This document shows positions 44,055 to 53,433 of a DNA stretch of 64,000 nucleotides, piece after piece. The stretch is from Fibrobacter succinogenes (GTDB taxonomy: Bacteria > Fibrobacterota > Fibrobacteria > Fibrobacterales > Fibrobacteraceae). Where the stretch lies: NCBI GenBank assembly GCA_902800345.1, contig CADCDO010000010.1, positions 1 to 64,000 on the forward strand, read 5' to 3'. The notes beneath the pieces were generated by a model. That model was not told the origin of the DNA. It did no database searches and worked only from the letters and a program-made list of their open reading frames with translations. The stretch's first letter is position 1. Each line of letters opens with the position of its first letter. Made by a program: the position numbers and the translations under genes.

Positions 44055-45269
44055 ATGCACTCGGAAGAAAGAAATTTAGATTTTGATACCGTCATTGACC
44101 GTCGCCATACCAAAAGCATCAAGTACGATTTCTTTGTAGAATGCGGACTTGTGAAACCGGGCGAAGATTCAAGCGGTATTCTTCCGCTTTGGATTGCAGA
44201 CATGGACTTTAGGACAAGTTCATTCATTCAGGATGCGTTAGTTCGCTCAGCAGAGCATGGCATCTTCGGTTACAGCGATACGCAAGAGGATTATTTCATT
44301 ATTCTTCGGGATTTCTATCGCCGTCGCCATAATTATGAAATTGAAAGTCCACGTTGGGTCTTGAAAACGCCGGGCGTGATGTTTGCAATCGGCATGGCCG
44401 TCAAGGCCTTCACAAACGTTGACGACGCCGTGCTGATCCAGCAGCCTGTTTACATGCACTTTGTTGACGTGATTGAATCCAACAATCGAAAAGTCGTCAG
44501 TAACGATCTCGTATATGGCGAAGACAATCGCTACCACATCGACTTTGAGGACTTTGAAAAGAAAATCGTTGAAAACAACATCAAGCTTTTTCTACTTTGC
44601 AGCCCCCACAATCCCGTTTGCCGCGTCTGGACCCGCGAGGAACTTTTACGCATCGGCGAAATATGCCTGAAACATAACGTCATCGTCGTAAGTGACGAAA
44701 TCCATAACGACTTCGTCTTTGAAGGAACGCACACCATGTTCGGTTCACTCAGCGAAGAACTTGCGGACATTTCCATCATCGTCACAGCACCGACAAAAAC
44801 GTTCAATTTGGCCGGCATCCAGATTTCCCACACATTCGTGAAAAATCCGAAACTTCGCCGTGCACTTCGCAACCAAATTAACGCAACCGGCTACGGTCAA
44901 GTCAGCATTCAGGGAATTGTCTCTGCCGAAGCCGCCTACTCCAAAGGCGACATCTGGCTTGACGCGCTCTTGAAGTACATCAAGGGCAACATCGATTACA
45001 CCGAAAAATTCGTCCGTGAGAATTTAAAAAACGTAAAACTAGTTCCGATGGAAGCGACGTACCTTGCTTGGCTGGATTTTAACGGATTGAGACTTACGAC
45101 AGCGCAGATTGACGACCTCGTCCTCCACAAAGCGCACCTCTGGCTCAACAGCGGCAAAAAATTCGGCAAACCGGGTGCAGGCTTCCAACGTCTGAACCTC
45201 GCATGTCCACGAAGTACTCTAGCGGAGGCTCTCAGCAGGTTAAAATCTGCGCTTGATTCTGTCAAATAG
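44055..45269 (+). CDS. PatB/MalY-type pyridoxal-phosphate C-S lyase (aminotransferase fold I)
   Basis: A protein of 404 residues of the MalY/PatB group, which cleaves cystathionine or related C-S bonds with pyridoxal phosphate. It opens FDTVIDRRHTKSIKYDFF and continues LPLWIADMDF, VLKTPGVMFAIGMAV, LCSPHNPVCRVWTREEL, VVSDEIHNDFVF and the cofactor lysine in APTKTFNLAGIQ. I use ATG 44055; the in-frame TTG at 44016 lies inside the -35 box and cannot be a start. No Shine-Dalgarno sequence is seen. It ends before a strong terminator and is therefore monocistronic. Confidence 0.9.
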   Translation: MHSEERNLDFDTVIDRRHTKSIKYDFFVECGLVKPGEDSSGILPLWIADMDFRTSSFIQDALVRSAEHGIFGYSDTQEDYFIILRDFYRRRHNYEIESPRWVLKTPGVMFAIGMAVKAFTNVDDAVLIQQPVYMHFVDVIESNNRKVVSNDLVYGEDNRYHIDFEDFEKKIVENNIKLFLLCSPHNPVCRVWTREELLRIGEICLKHNVIVVSDEIHNDFVFEGTHTMFGSLSEELADISIIVTAPTKTFNLAGIQISHTFVKNPKLRRALRNQINATGYGQVSIQGIVSAEAAYSKGDIWLDALLKYIKGNIDYTEKFVRENLKNVKLVPMEATYLAWLDFNGLRLTTAQIDDLVLHKAHLWLNSGKKFGKPGAGFQRLNLACPRSTLAEALSRLKSALDSVK

Positions 45270-45281
45270 ACACAAAGAGAG

Positions 45282-45322
45282 CCTCCAGGACGCCTAGAAT
45301 CCACCTGGAGGTTCTTCTTTTT
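45282..45322 (+). terminator. Terminator after C-S lyase gene
   Basis: CCTCCAGG (45282-45289) pairs with CCTGGAGG (45304-45311), followed by TTCTTCTTTTTC. Confidence 0.75.
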
Positions 45323-45515
45323 CAACTTTCCTACCATACCTATAGGATTTCTGCAATGAATTTTTTATATTTAACACATTCTTCAAAAAGGAGATTCCCG
45401 ATTAAAAGCATGCAGGGCGAATATGTTCCAAGGCAAATGCCGGCGTTATGGTTGCACAAATCGGGAACGACACAAAACAACACAACAAAACAATTTTCAG
45501 GGATATAAACAGACC

Positions 45516-46460
45516 ATGACATTACAACAATTACGTTACGCCATCGGGATCGCAAAAGCGGGGTCCTTTAACAAGGCCGCCGAATCCTTGTTCATATCCC
45601 AGCCGTCCCTCACGACCGCCATCCGCGAACTTGAAGATGAAATCGGCATCACCGTTTTCAACCGCACAAGCCGCGGCGTCACGCTAACGCCCGAAGGCGA
45701 AGAATTTATCGCCCGCGCGAACGAGCTCTACAACCACTACGAATCCGTTCTCGAGCGTTACAGCAAGGAAGAACAAAAGAAGAAACGTTTCGCCGTTTCC
45801 ACGCAGCACTATTCCTTTGCAGTAAAGTCTTTCGTGAACATGGCGAAAAAATTCAACATCGACGATTACGAATTCGCCATCCGCGAAACAAAAACAAAAG
45901 AAGTCATCGACGATGTGACGAGCCTTCGCAGCGAAATCGGCATCATCTACTTGAGCGATTTCAACCGCAAGTACATCACGTATTTGCTCAAGGAACACGA
46001 TCTTGTATTCCAGAAGCTAATCGATTGCAAGGCCTACGCCTACATGTGGAAAAACAATCCGCTCGCGAACAAGCCCTACGTGAATCTCGAAGACCTTTCG
46101 GATTACCCGTGTCTTTCTTTCGAGCAGGGCGAAAGCGGGAATTACTACTTTGCCGAAGAGATTTTAAGTACAAACGAATACCATAAAACGATTAAAGCGA
46201 ACGATCGCGCTACGATGCTGAATTTGATGGTGGGCCTCAACGGCTATACGCTTTGCTCCGGTATCATCAGCGAAGAAATCAACGGTTCCGATTACGTTGC
46301 CGTGCCGTTCAAGGACGCAAAAGGCGAGGATGACCGTTCGATGGAAATTGGTTACATCACCAAAAAGAACTTTATGCTCAGCACCATCTGCCGCATTTAC
46401 ATCCGCGAGATGGAAGAATACCTCAAGGCATACACCGCAGAGCACAATCCGAACGCTTAG
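45516..46460 (+). CDS. LysR-family transcriptional regulator
   Basis: A protein of 314 residues. The N-terminal winged helix is MTLQQLRYAIGIAKAGSFNKAAESLFISQPSLTTAIRELEDEIG..FNR.S.GV.LTPEG, and an effector-binding domain of about 220 residues follows. ATG 45516 gives the canonical LysR start; the longer frame is not typical. It sits between the C-S lyase and the DUF4418 operon, both of which share a promoter block, so it may regulate one or both. CbnR/CysB-like relatives sense sulfur or aromatic metabolites, but no effector can be read here. Confidence 0.92.
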   Translation: MTLQQLRYAIGIAKAGSFNKAAESLFISQPSLTTAIRELEDEIGITVFNRTSRGVTLTPEGEEFIARANELYNHYESVLERYSKEEQKKKRFAVSTQHYSFAVKSFVNMAKKFNIDDYEFAIRETKTKEVIDDVTSLRSEIGIIYLSDFNRKYITYLLKEHDLVFQKLIDCKAYAYMWKNNPLANKPYVNLEDLSDYPCLSFEQGESGNYYFAEEILSTNEYHKTIKANDRATMLNLMVGLNGYTLCSGIISEEINGSDYVAVPFKDAKGEDDRSMEIGYITKKNFMLSTICRIYIREMEEYLKAYTAEHNPNA

Positions 46461-46481
46461 CGGCTTTCTATGATTGCAAAC

Positions 46482-46516
46482 ACGCTCGTCAAACCTGACG
46501 GGCGTTTTTTCTTTTT
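46482..46516 (+). terminator. Rho-independent terminator after lysR gene
   Basis: ACGCTCGTCA pairs with TGACGGGCGT around AACC, followed by TTTTTTCTTTTT. Confidence 0.85.
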
Positions 46517-46584
46517 CATCTAGGTCATGCAAAACAGTTGCAGACAAATGTTATAAACACATATGAGCAAATTTTATTATAGCA

Positions 46585-46646
46585 AAAAACTATAAGTCAC
46601 GCTAAAAATAAAGTATTGGACAAACTCATATTCTCCTTCTATATTT
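46585..46646 (+). promoter_or_regulatory. Promoter of the DUF4418-ABC operon (shared block, copy 2)
   Basis: TTGGAC (46616-46621) and TATATT (46640-46645) are 18 bp apart, embedded in the same block as at 43985-44046. AAGGAGG follows before ATG 46676, so unlike the other copy this transcript has a normal leader. Confidence 0.7.
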
Positions 46647-46675
46647 GGCATCGAACAAATAGCAAGGAGGCATTT

Positions 46676-47104
46676 ATGACAAACGGATTATTTTTTGGAT
46701 CTATAACAGTTTTAATAGGCACTATCGAATCTTTACTTTCATTTGTCGTACTTCCGTTTTGCACGCCCATGGATGGCGTCTTTATGCGTTGCCACTACAC
46801 TTCCGTCATCGATGGATTCGTTGGTATCGCAATCGCGATTACGGGTATCGCCTACTTTTTGCAGCCCAAATTACGCAAAGCGTTGTCCTATGCCGTAATT
46901 ACTTTAGGCGTTATCACATCGCTTGTTCCAACGGCCATCGTAGGAGTTTGTCACCATCCCCACATGCATTGCCATTCGATATCGTCCCCCATTCTTCAAC
47001 TGATTGGAATCGCGATTGCACTTTTCGGAATCGCAAACATCGCTTTTTTAGCAAGCCGCAACTTTGAATCGGAGAATTTTACTAATGAATCATACAACGC
47101 TTAA
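46676..47104 (+). CDS. DUF4418-like membrane protein
   Basis: A protein of 142 residues with four predicted helices (about 5-28, 44-64, 70-95 and 105-132). The N-terminal FCTPMDGVFMRCHYT is the Cys/His signature of DUF4418 proteins, which are usually encoded with an FtsX-type permease and ATPase, as here. AAGGAGG precedes ATG 46676. The in-frame TTG at 46616 is in the promoter. The permease start lies inside its 3' end (20-bp overlap). Metal- or heme-related functions have been guessed for the family; none is shown. Confidence 0.8.
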   Translation: MTNGLFFGSITVLIGTIESLLSFVVLPFCTPMDGVFMRCHYTSVIDGFVGIAIAITGIAYFLQPKLRKALSYAVITLGVITSLVPTAIVGVCHHPHMHCHSISSPILQLIGIAIALFGIANIAFLASRNFESENFTNESYNA

Positions 47105-48275
47105 AATTATATACACCAATTTTTGGAGTCATCCCGTGCGAAGCTTGGGGCTTGTCATTTTAACAGCCATCGCATCGGTCACATTACTTTCTGGCGTCAT
47201 CTTTTCAAAAAGCCTTGACGCAGGCTTCGAACAACTTTCTTCACGCATGGGAGCGGACCTGCTTATCGTCCCGTACGGAGTCGATATTCAAAACCAGTCT
47301 ATCCTTTTACAAGGCGACTTCAACCACCACACGCTCCCTCGAGAAGTATTGGATTTCGTACAGAAATTACCAGGAGTAACCGCAGCATCACCACAGTTCT
47401 ACATCTCAACGCTCAGCGCAAGCTGCTGCGACAAAAAAGTCAACATCATCGGTTTTGACCCCAAGACCGATTTTACAATCAAGCCGTGGATCCGCAAGAC
47501 ATACAAAAACAACTTTATTCCCGGTTCCGTCATCGTGGGTAGCGACATTCAAATTGAAAATGGCGAAAAAATCAAATTTTTCGACAAGGAATTTACAGTT
47601 GTCGGAACACTGGAGCCGCTCGGCAACAAGCTAGACCAAACCATTTTCGCAGATGTCGAAACGGTCGAATTGCTCCGTCAAGCAGCCGCAAGCAAGGGTT
47701 ACAACATCAGCTCCGAAGGAGGGCCATCATCAATTCTTGCAAACTTTGAAGAGGGTACGGACTTCGAAAAAATTTCGCAAAAGATTCAAGAGCAATTCAA
47801 TGATTTGCAAGTCATTCAACGCAAGAACATATTCGATAACGTAATCGCTACGGCAAGATCCTTTAAAATCGCAGTCTGGCTTATCGCAGGATTTTTCCTG
47901 TTCACCGTAATTGCGGTCATCTATATCGCATTTACGGTTTCGACAAACGAACGGAAACGTGAGTTCGCGACACTCCTCATTATCGGAGCGACCCGCAAAA
48001 AGCTAGCAGACATCGTTCTCGGAGAATCGTTTCTTGCAAGCGGAAGCGGAGCTATTGCCGGAACGCTTTTCGGAGCAGTCGGCATCATATCGTTCCGCTT
48101 TTTAATTCAGGAGAACTTGCAAATCCCCTTTTTACTCCCGAACATATCAGCCATCATTTTAACGATTGTCGGTGCTTTGTTCATCCCCGTCATTGCTGGG
48201 GTTGGAGCATCATACCATATCGCAAAAAAAATCGGAAACATTGATGTTTACACCGCATTGAAGGAGGACGCTTAA
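47085..48275 (+). CDS. ABC transporter permease, FtsX/MacB-like
   Basis: A protein of about 396 residues. There is one N-terminal helix (LGLVILTAIASVTLLSGVIF), a large extracytoplasmic domain with GADLLIVPYGV and a SASCCDK cysteine pair, and three C-terminal helices (IAVWLIAGFFLFTVIAVIYIAF and others). This is the MacB/LolE topology. I choose ATG 47085 (GGAG 14 bases upstream) over a TTG at 47064. It overlaps the ATPase gene as TAATG. It may export or extract a lipid-linked or metal-related substrate; the direction is unknown. Confidence 0.88.
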   Translation: MNHTTLKIIYTNFWSHPVRSLGLVILTAIASVTLLSGVIFSKSLDAGFEQLSSRMGADLLIVPYGVDIQNQSILLQGDFNHHTLPREVLDFVQKLPGVTAASPQFYISTLSASCCDKKVNIIGFDPKTDFTIKPWIRKTYKNNFIPGSVIVGSDIQIENGEKIKFFDKEFTVVGTLEPLGNKLDQTIFADVETVELLRQAAASKGYNISSEGGPSSILANFEEGTDFEKISQKIQEQFNDLQVIQRKNIFDNVIATARSFKIAVWLIAGFFLFTVIAVIYIAFTVSTNERKREFATLLIIGATRKKLADIVLGESFLASGSGAIAGTLFGAVGIISFRFLIQENLQIPFLLPNISAIILTIVGALFIPVIAGVGASYHIAKKIGNIDVYTALKEDA

Positions 48276-48958
48276 TGATACTCAACGGAAACAACATAAC
48301 AAAACAATATACACGCCGCGGTGAAAAATTCAGTGCGGTCAACAACGCAGATTTCTTTGCATGGTCGGGTGATTTCACGGTCATCTTCGGCGAATCAGGA
48401 AGCGGTAAAAGTACCCTCCTGAATGCACTCGCCGGCGTTACCAAGCCCACATCGGGAAACGTCGAAATTGACGGACAGCCGCTCTTTTCGCTAAACGACG
48501 AAGACCTAGCCCGCTTACGCAATGAACGAATCGGCTACATTCCGCAAAACGCGGCAAGCCTCTCCGCATTTACCGTTGCCGAAAACATTACCTTATCTTC
48601 ATCCCTGTACAACAAGAAGATAGACAAGGAGCATATCAAGGCATTACTGGACAAGCTCGGCATTGCGCACTTGGCGAACGAACATCCGCAAAATCTTTCC
48701 GGCGGCGAATTGCGCCGAGTCGCCATTGCTCGCGCCCTCGCCAACAAGCCAGATTTGATTATCGCCGACGAGCCGACCAGCAACCTCGACGAAGAGAATA
48801 GTCGCAAGGTTTACAGCCTTTTTGCGCGACTTGCACGGACGGGCGTTGCAATAATCATCGCCACGCATGACAAAACAGCGTTCGGCTACAGCAACCGAAC
48901 CTACCACATGAAATCAGGTACGCTCATCCCCGACATCGGAGAATACGGCAACTTGTAA
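48275..48958 (+). CDS. ABC transporter ATP-binding protein, LolD/MacB-like
   Basis: A protein of 227 residues with Walker A GESGSGKST, Q-loop YIPQNAAS, signature LSGGELRR, Walker B LIIADEPTSNLD and H-loop THDK. It is the partner of the FtsX-like permease just upstream (TAATG overlap). It is the last gene of the three-gene operon. Confidence 0.93.
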   Translation: MILNGNNITKQYTRRGEKFSAVNNADFFAWSGDFTVIFGESGSGKSTLLNALAGVTKPTSGNVEIDGQPLFSLNDEDLARLRNERIGYIPQNAASLSAFTVAENITLSSSLYNKKIDKEHIKALLDKLGIAHLANEHPQNLSGGELRRVAIARALANKPDLIIADEPTSNLDEENSRKVYSLFARLARTGVAIIIATHDKTAFGYSNRTYHMKSGTLIPDIGEYGNL

Positions 48959-49106
48959 AATTTCTAATTTTACAATGTAAAAGAAACGCCGTAAAACAGA
49001 CATGCTCGTCCCGGAACGCATCGACAAGCTCGCTTCGATTTAATTCAGCGCAGGCAGTGCATCGCAAGTCCGGGAAGACAGTCGGGTATCTCCCATTCTC
49101 TCCGCC

Positions 49107-50528
49107 ATGAAGCTCTTACTAATCTACTTCTTCGTTCTCGGTTTCATCTGCGTTCGCGATTTGTTCAAAGTCAAAAACTTTGACGATTACGTTGTTGCAG
49201 GCCGTAAACAAACAGCCCCGTTCGTTTTCATGAGCCTCATGGCAACCGTTCTCGGGGCGTCAGCCACGGTAGGCATCGCTGCACGCGCCGAAAGTATCGG
49301 CTTTGCCGCCTTCTGGTGGCTTGCGGTCGGAGCAATCGGCTTCTGGTTCCAGGCGGCTTTCTTGAGCAAGCCCGTCCACGATATGAATGTACGGACGCTC
49401 CCTGAAATTGCAGAAAAGACCGTTGGCAAAACAGGGCGAAAACTCGTCGCCTTCATCATCGCTGTTTCGTGGATTGGAATTATCGCAGCACAGTTCGCTG
49501 CAGTCGCAGGATTCATCGGACTTGTGCTGGGACACGATGCGGGAACGCAATCCGTCTTGATTACGGCCGGAATTGTCATTGTCTATACGCTCTTGGGCGG
49601 GCAGCTTTCCGTTGTGCGCACCGATGCATTGCAATTTGGAATTTTGACTCTCGGATTTTTTGCCGCCGCCATCTACTTGTTCGGCGGATTTTCGGGCACA
49701 GAAAATACGGCACTCCAAACCGCGCAAAGAGTCGCAAATGAAACTTCCGCCGGGCTTGCGACGTTCGGGAATTTCAATCTCTTGAACGAAAAATTCGGCT
49801 TTGCAGATTTGTCAATGATGTTGTTCACAGTTGGTGGCGCATACTTCCTCGGACCTGACGTGATTTCGAGAAATCTCGTCGCAAAAGACGCAACCGCAGC
49901 ACGCAAAGCAGTTGTTGTCGGGAGTTTCGCCATACTCGTTTTCAGCGTTGTCATTGTCTTGCTCGGCATGTGGGCCGCCACTTACGCCCCGGATGCAGCA
50001 GCCACCCACGCTACCGGCGCCATGAACCCGCTATTCCGTCTCGCATCAGGTGTACTACCGCTCCCGCTTGCGGCACTCCTCTCCGTTGGACTTTTATCCG
50101 CACTGCTCTCGTCCGCAGACACCTGCCTCATCAATTCAGCAGCCATTTTCGGAAGCGATATCCTGAATACGCGCCGTATCTCTGTCGTGCGCCTGCTCGT
50201 TGTCGCCATCGGCGTTATCGCGACTTTTCTTGCGCTTCAAGGTAAAGATATCATTGGACTTTTGACGATGGCCTATTCAGTCTATACGCCCGGAATTGTA
50301 GCCCCGCTCGCCGTTGCCATTATCGCGCATAAAAAATTCAATATCAAAAAATCTCTCTGGTACGCAGGCGTCGTTGTCGGCGGACTCTTCGGCCTCATCC
50401 CGGCCATCCTGGCGTCTACCGTAAAAATCCAAACACCGGCTTATCTCCCGCATATCGGAATCGCCATATCGCTTGCTTTCGCGCTGGCAAGCTTACGAAG
50501 GGTCTCTACTCCACACGTTCCAAAATAA
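49107..50528 (+). CDS. Sodium:solute symporter family transporter
   Basis: A protein of 473 residues with about 13 predicted helices and the SSS fold. FDDYVVAGRKQTAPFVFMSLMATVLGASATVGIA near the N-terminus is typical, as are VYTLLGGQLSVVRTDALQFGIL and LLSALLSSADTCLINSAAIF. It imports a small organic solute with sodium; the substrate cannot be inferred. It stands alone, and its 3' end overlaps the convergent rsmG by 23 bp. Confidence 0.9.
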   Translation: MKLLLIYFFVLGFICVRDLFKVKNFDDYVVAGRKQTAPFVFMSLMATVLGASATVGIAARAESIGFAAFWWLAVGAIGFWFQAAFLSKPVHDMNVRTLPEIAEKTVGKTGRKLVAFIIAVSWIGIIAAQFAAVAGFIGLVLGHDAGTQSVLITAGIVIVYTLLGGQLSVVRTDALQFGILTLGFFAAAIYLFGGFSGTENTALQTAQRVANETSAGLATFGNFNLLNEKFGFADLSMMLFTVGGAYFLGPDVISRNLVAKDATAARKAVVVGSFAILVFSVVIVLLGMWAATYAPDAAATHATGAMNPLFRLASGVLPLPLAALLSVGLLSALLSSADTCLINSAAIFGSDILNTRRISVVRLLVVAIGVIATFLALQGKDIIGLLTMAYSVYTPGIVAPLAVAIIAHKKFNIKKSLWYAGVVVGGLFGLIPAILASTVKIQTPAYLPHIGIAISLAFALASLRRVSTPHVPK

Positions 50529-51270
50529 TCAGAGCACGGTCTTGCGTGCTGTTCGGGATCGTATAAAAATGCTTACCGATAAATTTATATCCAAAATCTT
50601 CTGGATAAAAAGTCTTTAGCTCGTCCGCAACAGCGGGGCCTTTCATAAAGAACACACGGCCACCAACTTTGAGCGAATTGGCGATACGCGGAAGAGTCTT
50701 TTCCATCAGTTCAAACGCACGGCTGATAACACCATCAACGGGAATGGTCATGCTCCGGCTTGTAACTTTATGACCGAACACATCGATTCCTTCTAGGCCC
50801 ATCTTTTCAATGACCATGTTGAGAAAATTGATGCGGTTGGGACGGGGTTCGCATAAAGTAAGACGAATAGACGGATTGACTATCTTGAGTGGAATTCCGG
50901 GGAAACCGGCACCGCTGCCGACATCTATCATGCGGGCAGGCCACTTAGGCACGTATGCATTGATGAGCGTGCAATCGGCATAATGGCGCTCCACCATTGT
51001 CTCGAATGCGTTGAGACGCGTCAAATCCTGGTCGTCGTTGTTTGCACGGAGCAACTGGTGAAACTCCCAAATTTGCCCGAGCGTTTCGGGTTGGAGTTCC
51101 ACACCATAATAACGCAGCAACTTGTCAAGCCCGGCAAGCGAGGGCGTCACACGTTTTCCGTTAAAAAGCGGAAACTCCGTCCGCGGTGCCTTCATATGCG
51201 GGATAAAGTCCTTGCCAAGCGCACTTGCGCCACGAGGTTTGGAATTTTTTGACCAGGAAGAATTCGCCAT
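50506..51270 (-). CDS. rsmG: 16S rRNA (guanine527-N7)-methyltransferase RsmG
   Basis: A protein of 254 residues using SAM to methylate G527 of 16S rRNA. The family motifs are visible: RHYADCTLINAYVP, MIDVGSGAGFPGIPLKI (SAM loop), LCEPRPNRINFLN and SRAFELMEKTL, and a basic N-terminal extension of about 40 residues longer than E. coli RsmG. It is convergent with the symporter gene and does not lie beside gidA or parAB. Confidence 0.93.
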   Translation of the reverse strand: MANSSWSKNSKPRGASALGKDFIPHMKAPRTEFPLFNGKRVTPSLAGLDKLLRYYGVELQPETLGQIWEFHQLLRANNDDQDLTRLNAFETMVERHYADCTLINAYVPKWPARMIDVGSGAGFPGIPLKIVNPSIRLTLCEPRPNRINFLNMVIEKMGLEGIDVFGHKVTSRSMTIPVDGVISRAFELMEKTLPRIANSLKVGGRVFFMKGPAVADELKTFYPEDFGYKFIGKHFYTIPNSTQDRALIILERVE

Positions 51271-51352
51271 GCCACAAAGTTAGAAAAGTTTTGCAATAAA
51301 AAAATGGTCCAAACGAGCCTCTTCTGCGTGTTTATATAATGGAGGCACAAAC

Positions 51353-52747
51353 TTGACCAGAATACTTTTACTCTTCACCCTATTGACCACAATCACCGCA
51401 GCGTCTGCCGCAGCTCCGCAAATACATGCGCAAGAAGCACCGCAGGCACCCTTTGACGAAGCCCTAGTCTTTGAATGGTGGGACGACGGCATCATCACGC
51501 CCGAAGAAGCCGACGAAATCCTTTCGCGGCTCGAAGAAGGCAATTACGACGAAGCATGCCTGCTCGCCGAAGTTTACGCCCAGGAACCGTGCGCGCTGCC
51601 GAAACCCAAATCCCCACGCAAAAAAAAGTCCAAAACCACGAAAACAGCTCAGTCTCCAAAGCCAGCGCAAGAATCACCGGCCATCATTCCGCATGGGCGC
51701 ATCACATGGAAAAGCCAGTACGATTCCGACGGCCGCTTAAAAAAGCACCGGGAAGAACTGCTGGTCCAGTTTTACTATTTCAAGTTACGTCTGGGCTCCC
51801 AGGAACTGCTGACTTACCAGCGCGACGGTTTTGAATCGCATTTCGGACAAATTTCGACCTCTGAACTCCGTAGCCACATACCGCTAGATACCTTATGGGG
51901 CGCAGCACTTTTCTACCCCATCGGCAAATTCCATGCCGGCGCACTACTAGACACGTCAAAGGCGTTCCATCTGCAATTCGGTTTTTCCGCCGACCGTCAT
52001 AACAAAATCGCCACCTCATTTTGGAGATTCCCGGACGCTCACGCCATCGCATTGCAAGCCAGCACATCGCTCGGGCAAATCTCCGCCTGGTACCAGCTAG
52101 GGCAAAGCAGACCTCTCGTCAAGCTCCAGCTGCAAAACGAAAAACAAAGACTTTCATGGAAAACGACCGCCTACATCCACGGCGATTCCGTCCCGCAAGG
52201 GCTCAACTTGAGCAAAGGCATCACCGAAAACTGGCTGTGGGCATCGCAAACGGTCAACGTCAAATGGCCCGAAATGCAAAACACAGCCATTTCCGCCAGG
52301 ATCCGCATTCTAAGTCCCACCAGCAAGGACTCCGTAAGCGCACGCATCAAGATGTCCCTTGCATCGGGTCCCAAGCGTTTGCGCCCAGGTCTCAGCGTGA
52401 CCTGTATCGAAGCCAGTGAAAATTGCAAATCAACCGAATGGAAAAGTAACATCGAATCCACATGGGAGCAGTTCTCGTTCAAGGCAAGCGCCAAAGTACG
52501 CCACGAGAACTCACGCACAAAACCACCCAGAATTGAGCTCAGCGCGAAGTACACACCAATGCGCTCATTCGCCAAATTAATTCTCTCCGTTCCCGAAGCA
52601 AACCCATCCAAAGCCATTTCCGTCCAGAACGAAATCAAACTCGTCAGCGACTGGCTGGATTGCGACTTCGTTTTCGCCTTCAAAAAGAATCGCACCAGGC
52701 CTTTTATGCCCAACTACGCCCACCTCAACGTTTCCCTGAAATTTTGA
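51353..52747 (+). CDS. Predicted exported beta-rich envelope protein, unknown function
   Basis: A protein of 464 residues. The start is TTG at 51353 with GGAGG seven bases upstream, giving a signal peptide (MTRILLLFTLLTTITAASA-AAP). A short acidic helix-rich segment (FEWWDDGIITPEEADEILSRLEEGNYDEA, about 39-67) is followed by a basic Lys/Pro linker (about 80-110) and then roughly 330 residues of amphipathic strands (FYYFKLRLGSQELLTY, ISAWYQLGQSRPLVKLQL, YAHLNVSLKF end). The terminal Phe suggests an outer-membrane barrel. No family recognised. Confidence 0.65.
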   Translation: MTRILLLFTLLTTITAASAAAPQIHAQEAPQAPFDEALVFEWWDDGIITPEEADEILSRLEEGNYDEACLLAEVYAQEPCALPKPKSPRKKKSKTTKTAQSPKPAQESPAIIPHGRITWKSQYDSDGRLKKHREELLVQFYYFKLRLGSQELLTYQRDGFESHFGQISTSELRSHIPLDTLWGAALFYPIGKFHAGALLDTSKAFHLQFGFSADRHNKIATSFWRFPDAHAIALQASTSLGQISAWYQLGQSRPLVKLQLQNEKQRLSWKTTAYIHGDSVPQGLNLSKGITENWLWASQTVNVKWPEMQNTAISARIRILSPTSKDSVSARIKMSLASGPKRLRPGLSVTCIEASENCKSTEWKSNIESTWEQFSFKASAKVRHENSRTKPPRIELSAKYTPMRSFAKLILSVPEANPSKAISVQNEIKLVSDWLDCDFVFAFKKNRTRPFMPNYAHLNVSLKF

Positions 52748-52841
52748 GACATTTCTTCCCAAAAGCTCTTTTTTCAAACGCCATGTGTACTATTGTAACC
52801 AAGAATTTCCATAATATTTGAGCTTAACGCATAGGATAATA

Positions 52842-52914
52842 GTATTATTAATAATACCCAAACACTCTCGAACTCCTTTAGGTTACCTCCTTTGCCTGAA
52901 GGAGTTCTTTTTTA
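52842..52914 (+). terminator. Palindrome and terminator hairpin before a small membrane protein gene
   Basis: GTATTATT/AATAATAC is a perfect 16-bp palindrome (52842-52857). Twelve bases later GAACTCCTTTAGG (52870-52882) pairs with CCTGAAGGAGTTC (52895-52907), followed by six T. It is a strong intrinsic terminator, probably for the envelope-protein gene, or the end of a short transcript. Confidence 0.7.
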
Positions 52915-52941
52915 TTGGAGCCATTTTTTTATCTTAAGGGT

Positions 52942-53328
52942 ATGTTTTATATTGCAGCTATTGTCGGGGCAATCGTCTTTTTGCCATCTATCGTACTGAA
53001 TATCGCACTTGCATTTGGCGCCCCGCTTGGCATGTACGCCATGAACGGCCGCCACAAGGTCGTACCGCAAGAGGTCCGCCGGGCATTCGTGCTCCCGATT
53101 ATCATGCAATTCGTGGCGCTATTCACTATTTTAAGCGCAGGCCACGTACTCCCCGAACTCATCCCGTTCGGGATTACACGCATTCTAGCCTTCTTTTTTG
53201 CTATTTACCTGACTTTTTACACGGCGACGGTTCTCTTTAGCCTGAGCGTAAAAGAACGGCACGTGATGGGAACATTTGCAATTGCATCGACCATCTGTTT
53301 CTGGATTGTCGCGGTAGGAACGATTTAG
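52942..53328 (+). CDS. Small multi-pass membrane protein, unknown function
   Basis: A protein of about 128 residues with four predicted helices (FYIAAIVGAIVFLPSIVLNIAL; LPIIMQFVALFTILSAG; ILAFFFAIYLTFYTATVLFSL; TFAIASTICFWIVAVGTI). No family recognised. The start is uncertain. ATG 52942 has AAGGG too close, while an in-frame TTG at 52915 has AAGGAG ten bases upstream, lying in the descending arm of the terminator hairpin. Confidence 0.6.
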   Translation: MFYIAAIVGAIVFLPSIVLNIALAFGAPLGMYAMNGRHKVVPQEVRRAFVLPIIMQFVALFTILSAGHVLPELIPFGITRILAFFFAIYLTFYTATVLFSLSVKERHVMGTFAIASTICFWIVAVGTI

Positions 53329-53433
53329 ACGAAAGAACGCCGCTTAGGTTGGTGAGCTCACCGAACCACGCGGCTACAGACGAAAGACGAGCGGTGAGAG
53401 ACGACAACTGCGTAAAGCGAAAGGCAATAGAAA

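Noticed and set aside
53330-53433. tRNA or small RNA before queH
   Set aside because: No cloverleaf or T-loop pattern; only short repeats of ACGAAAGA-type words.
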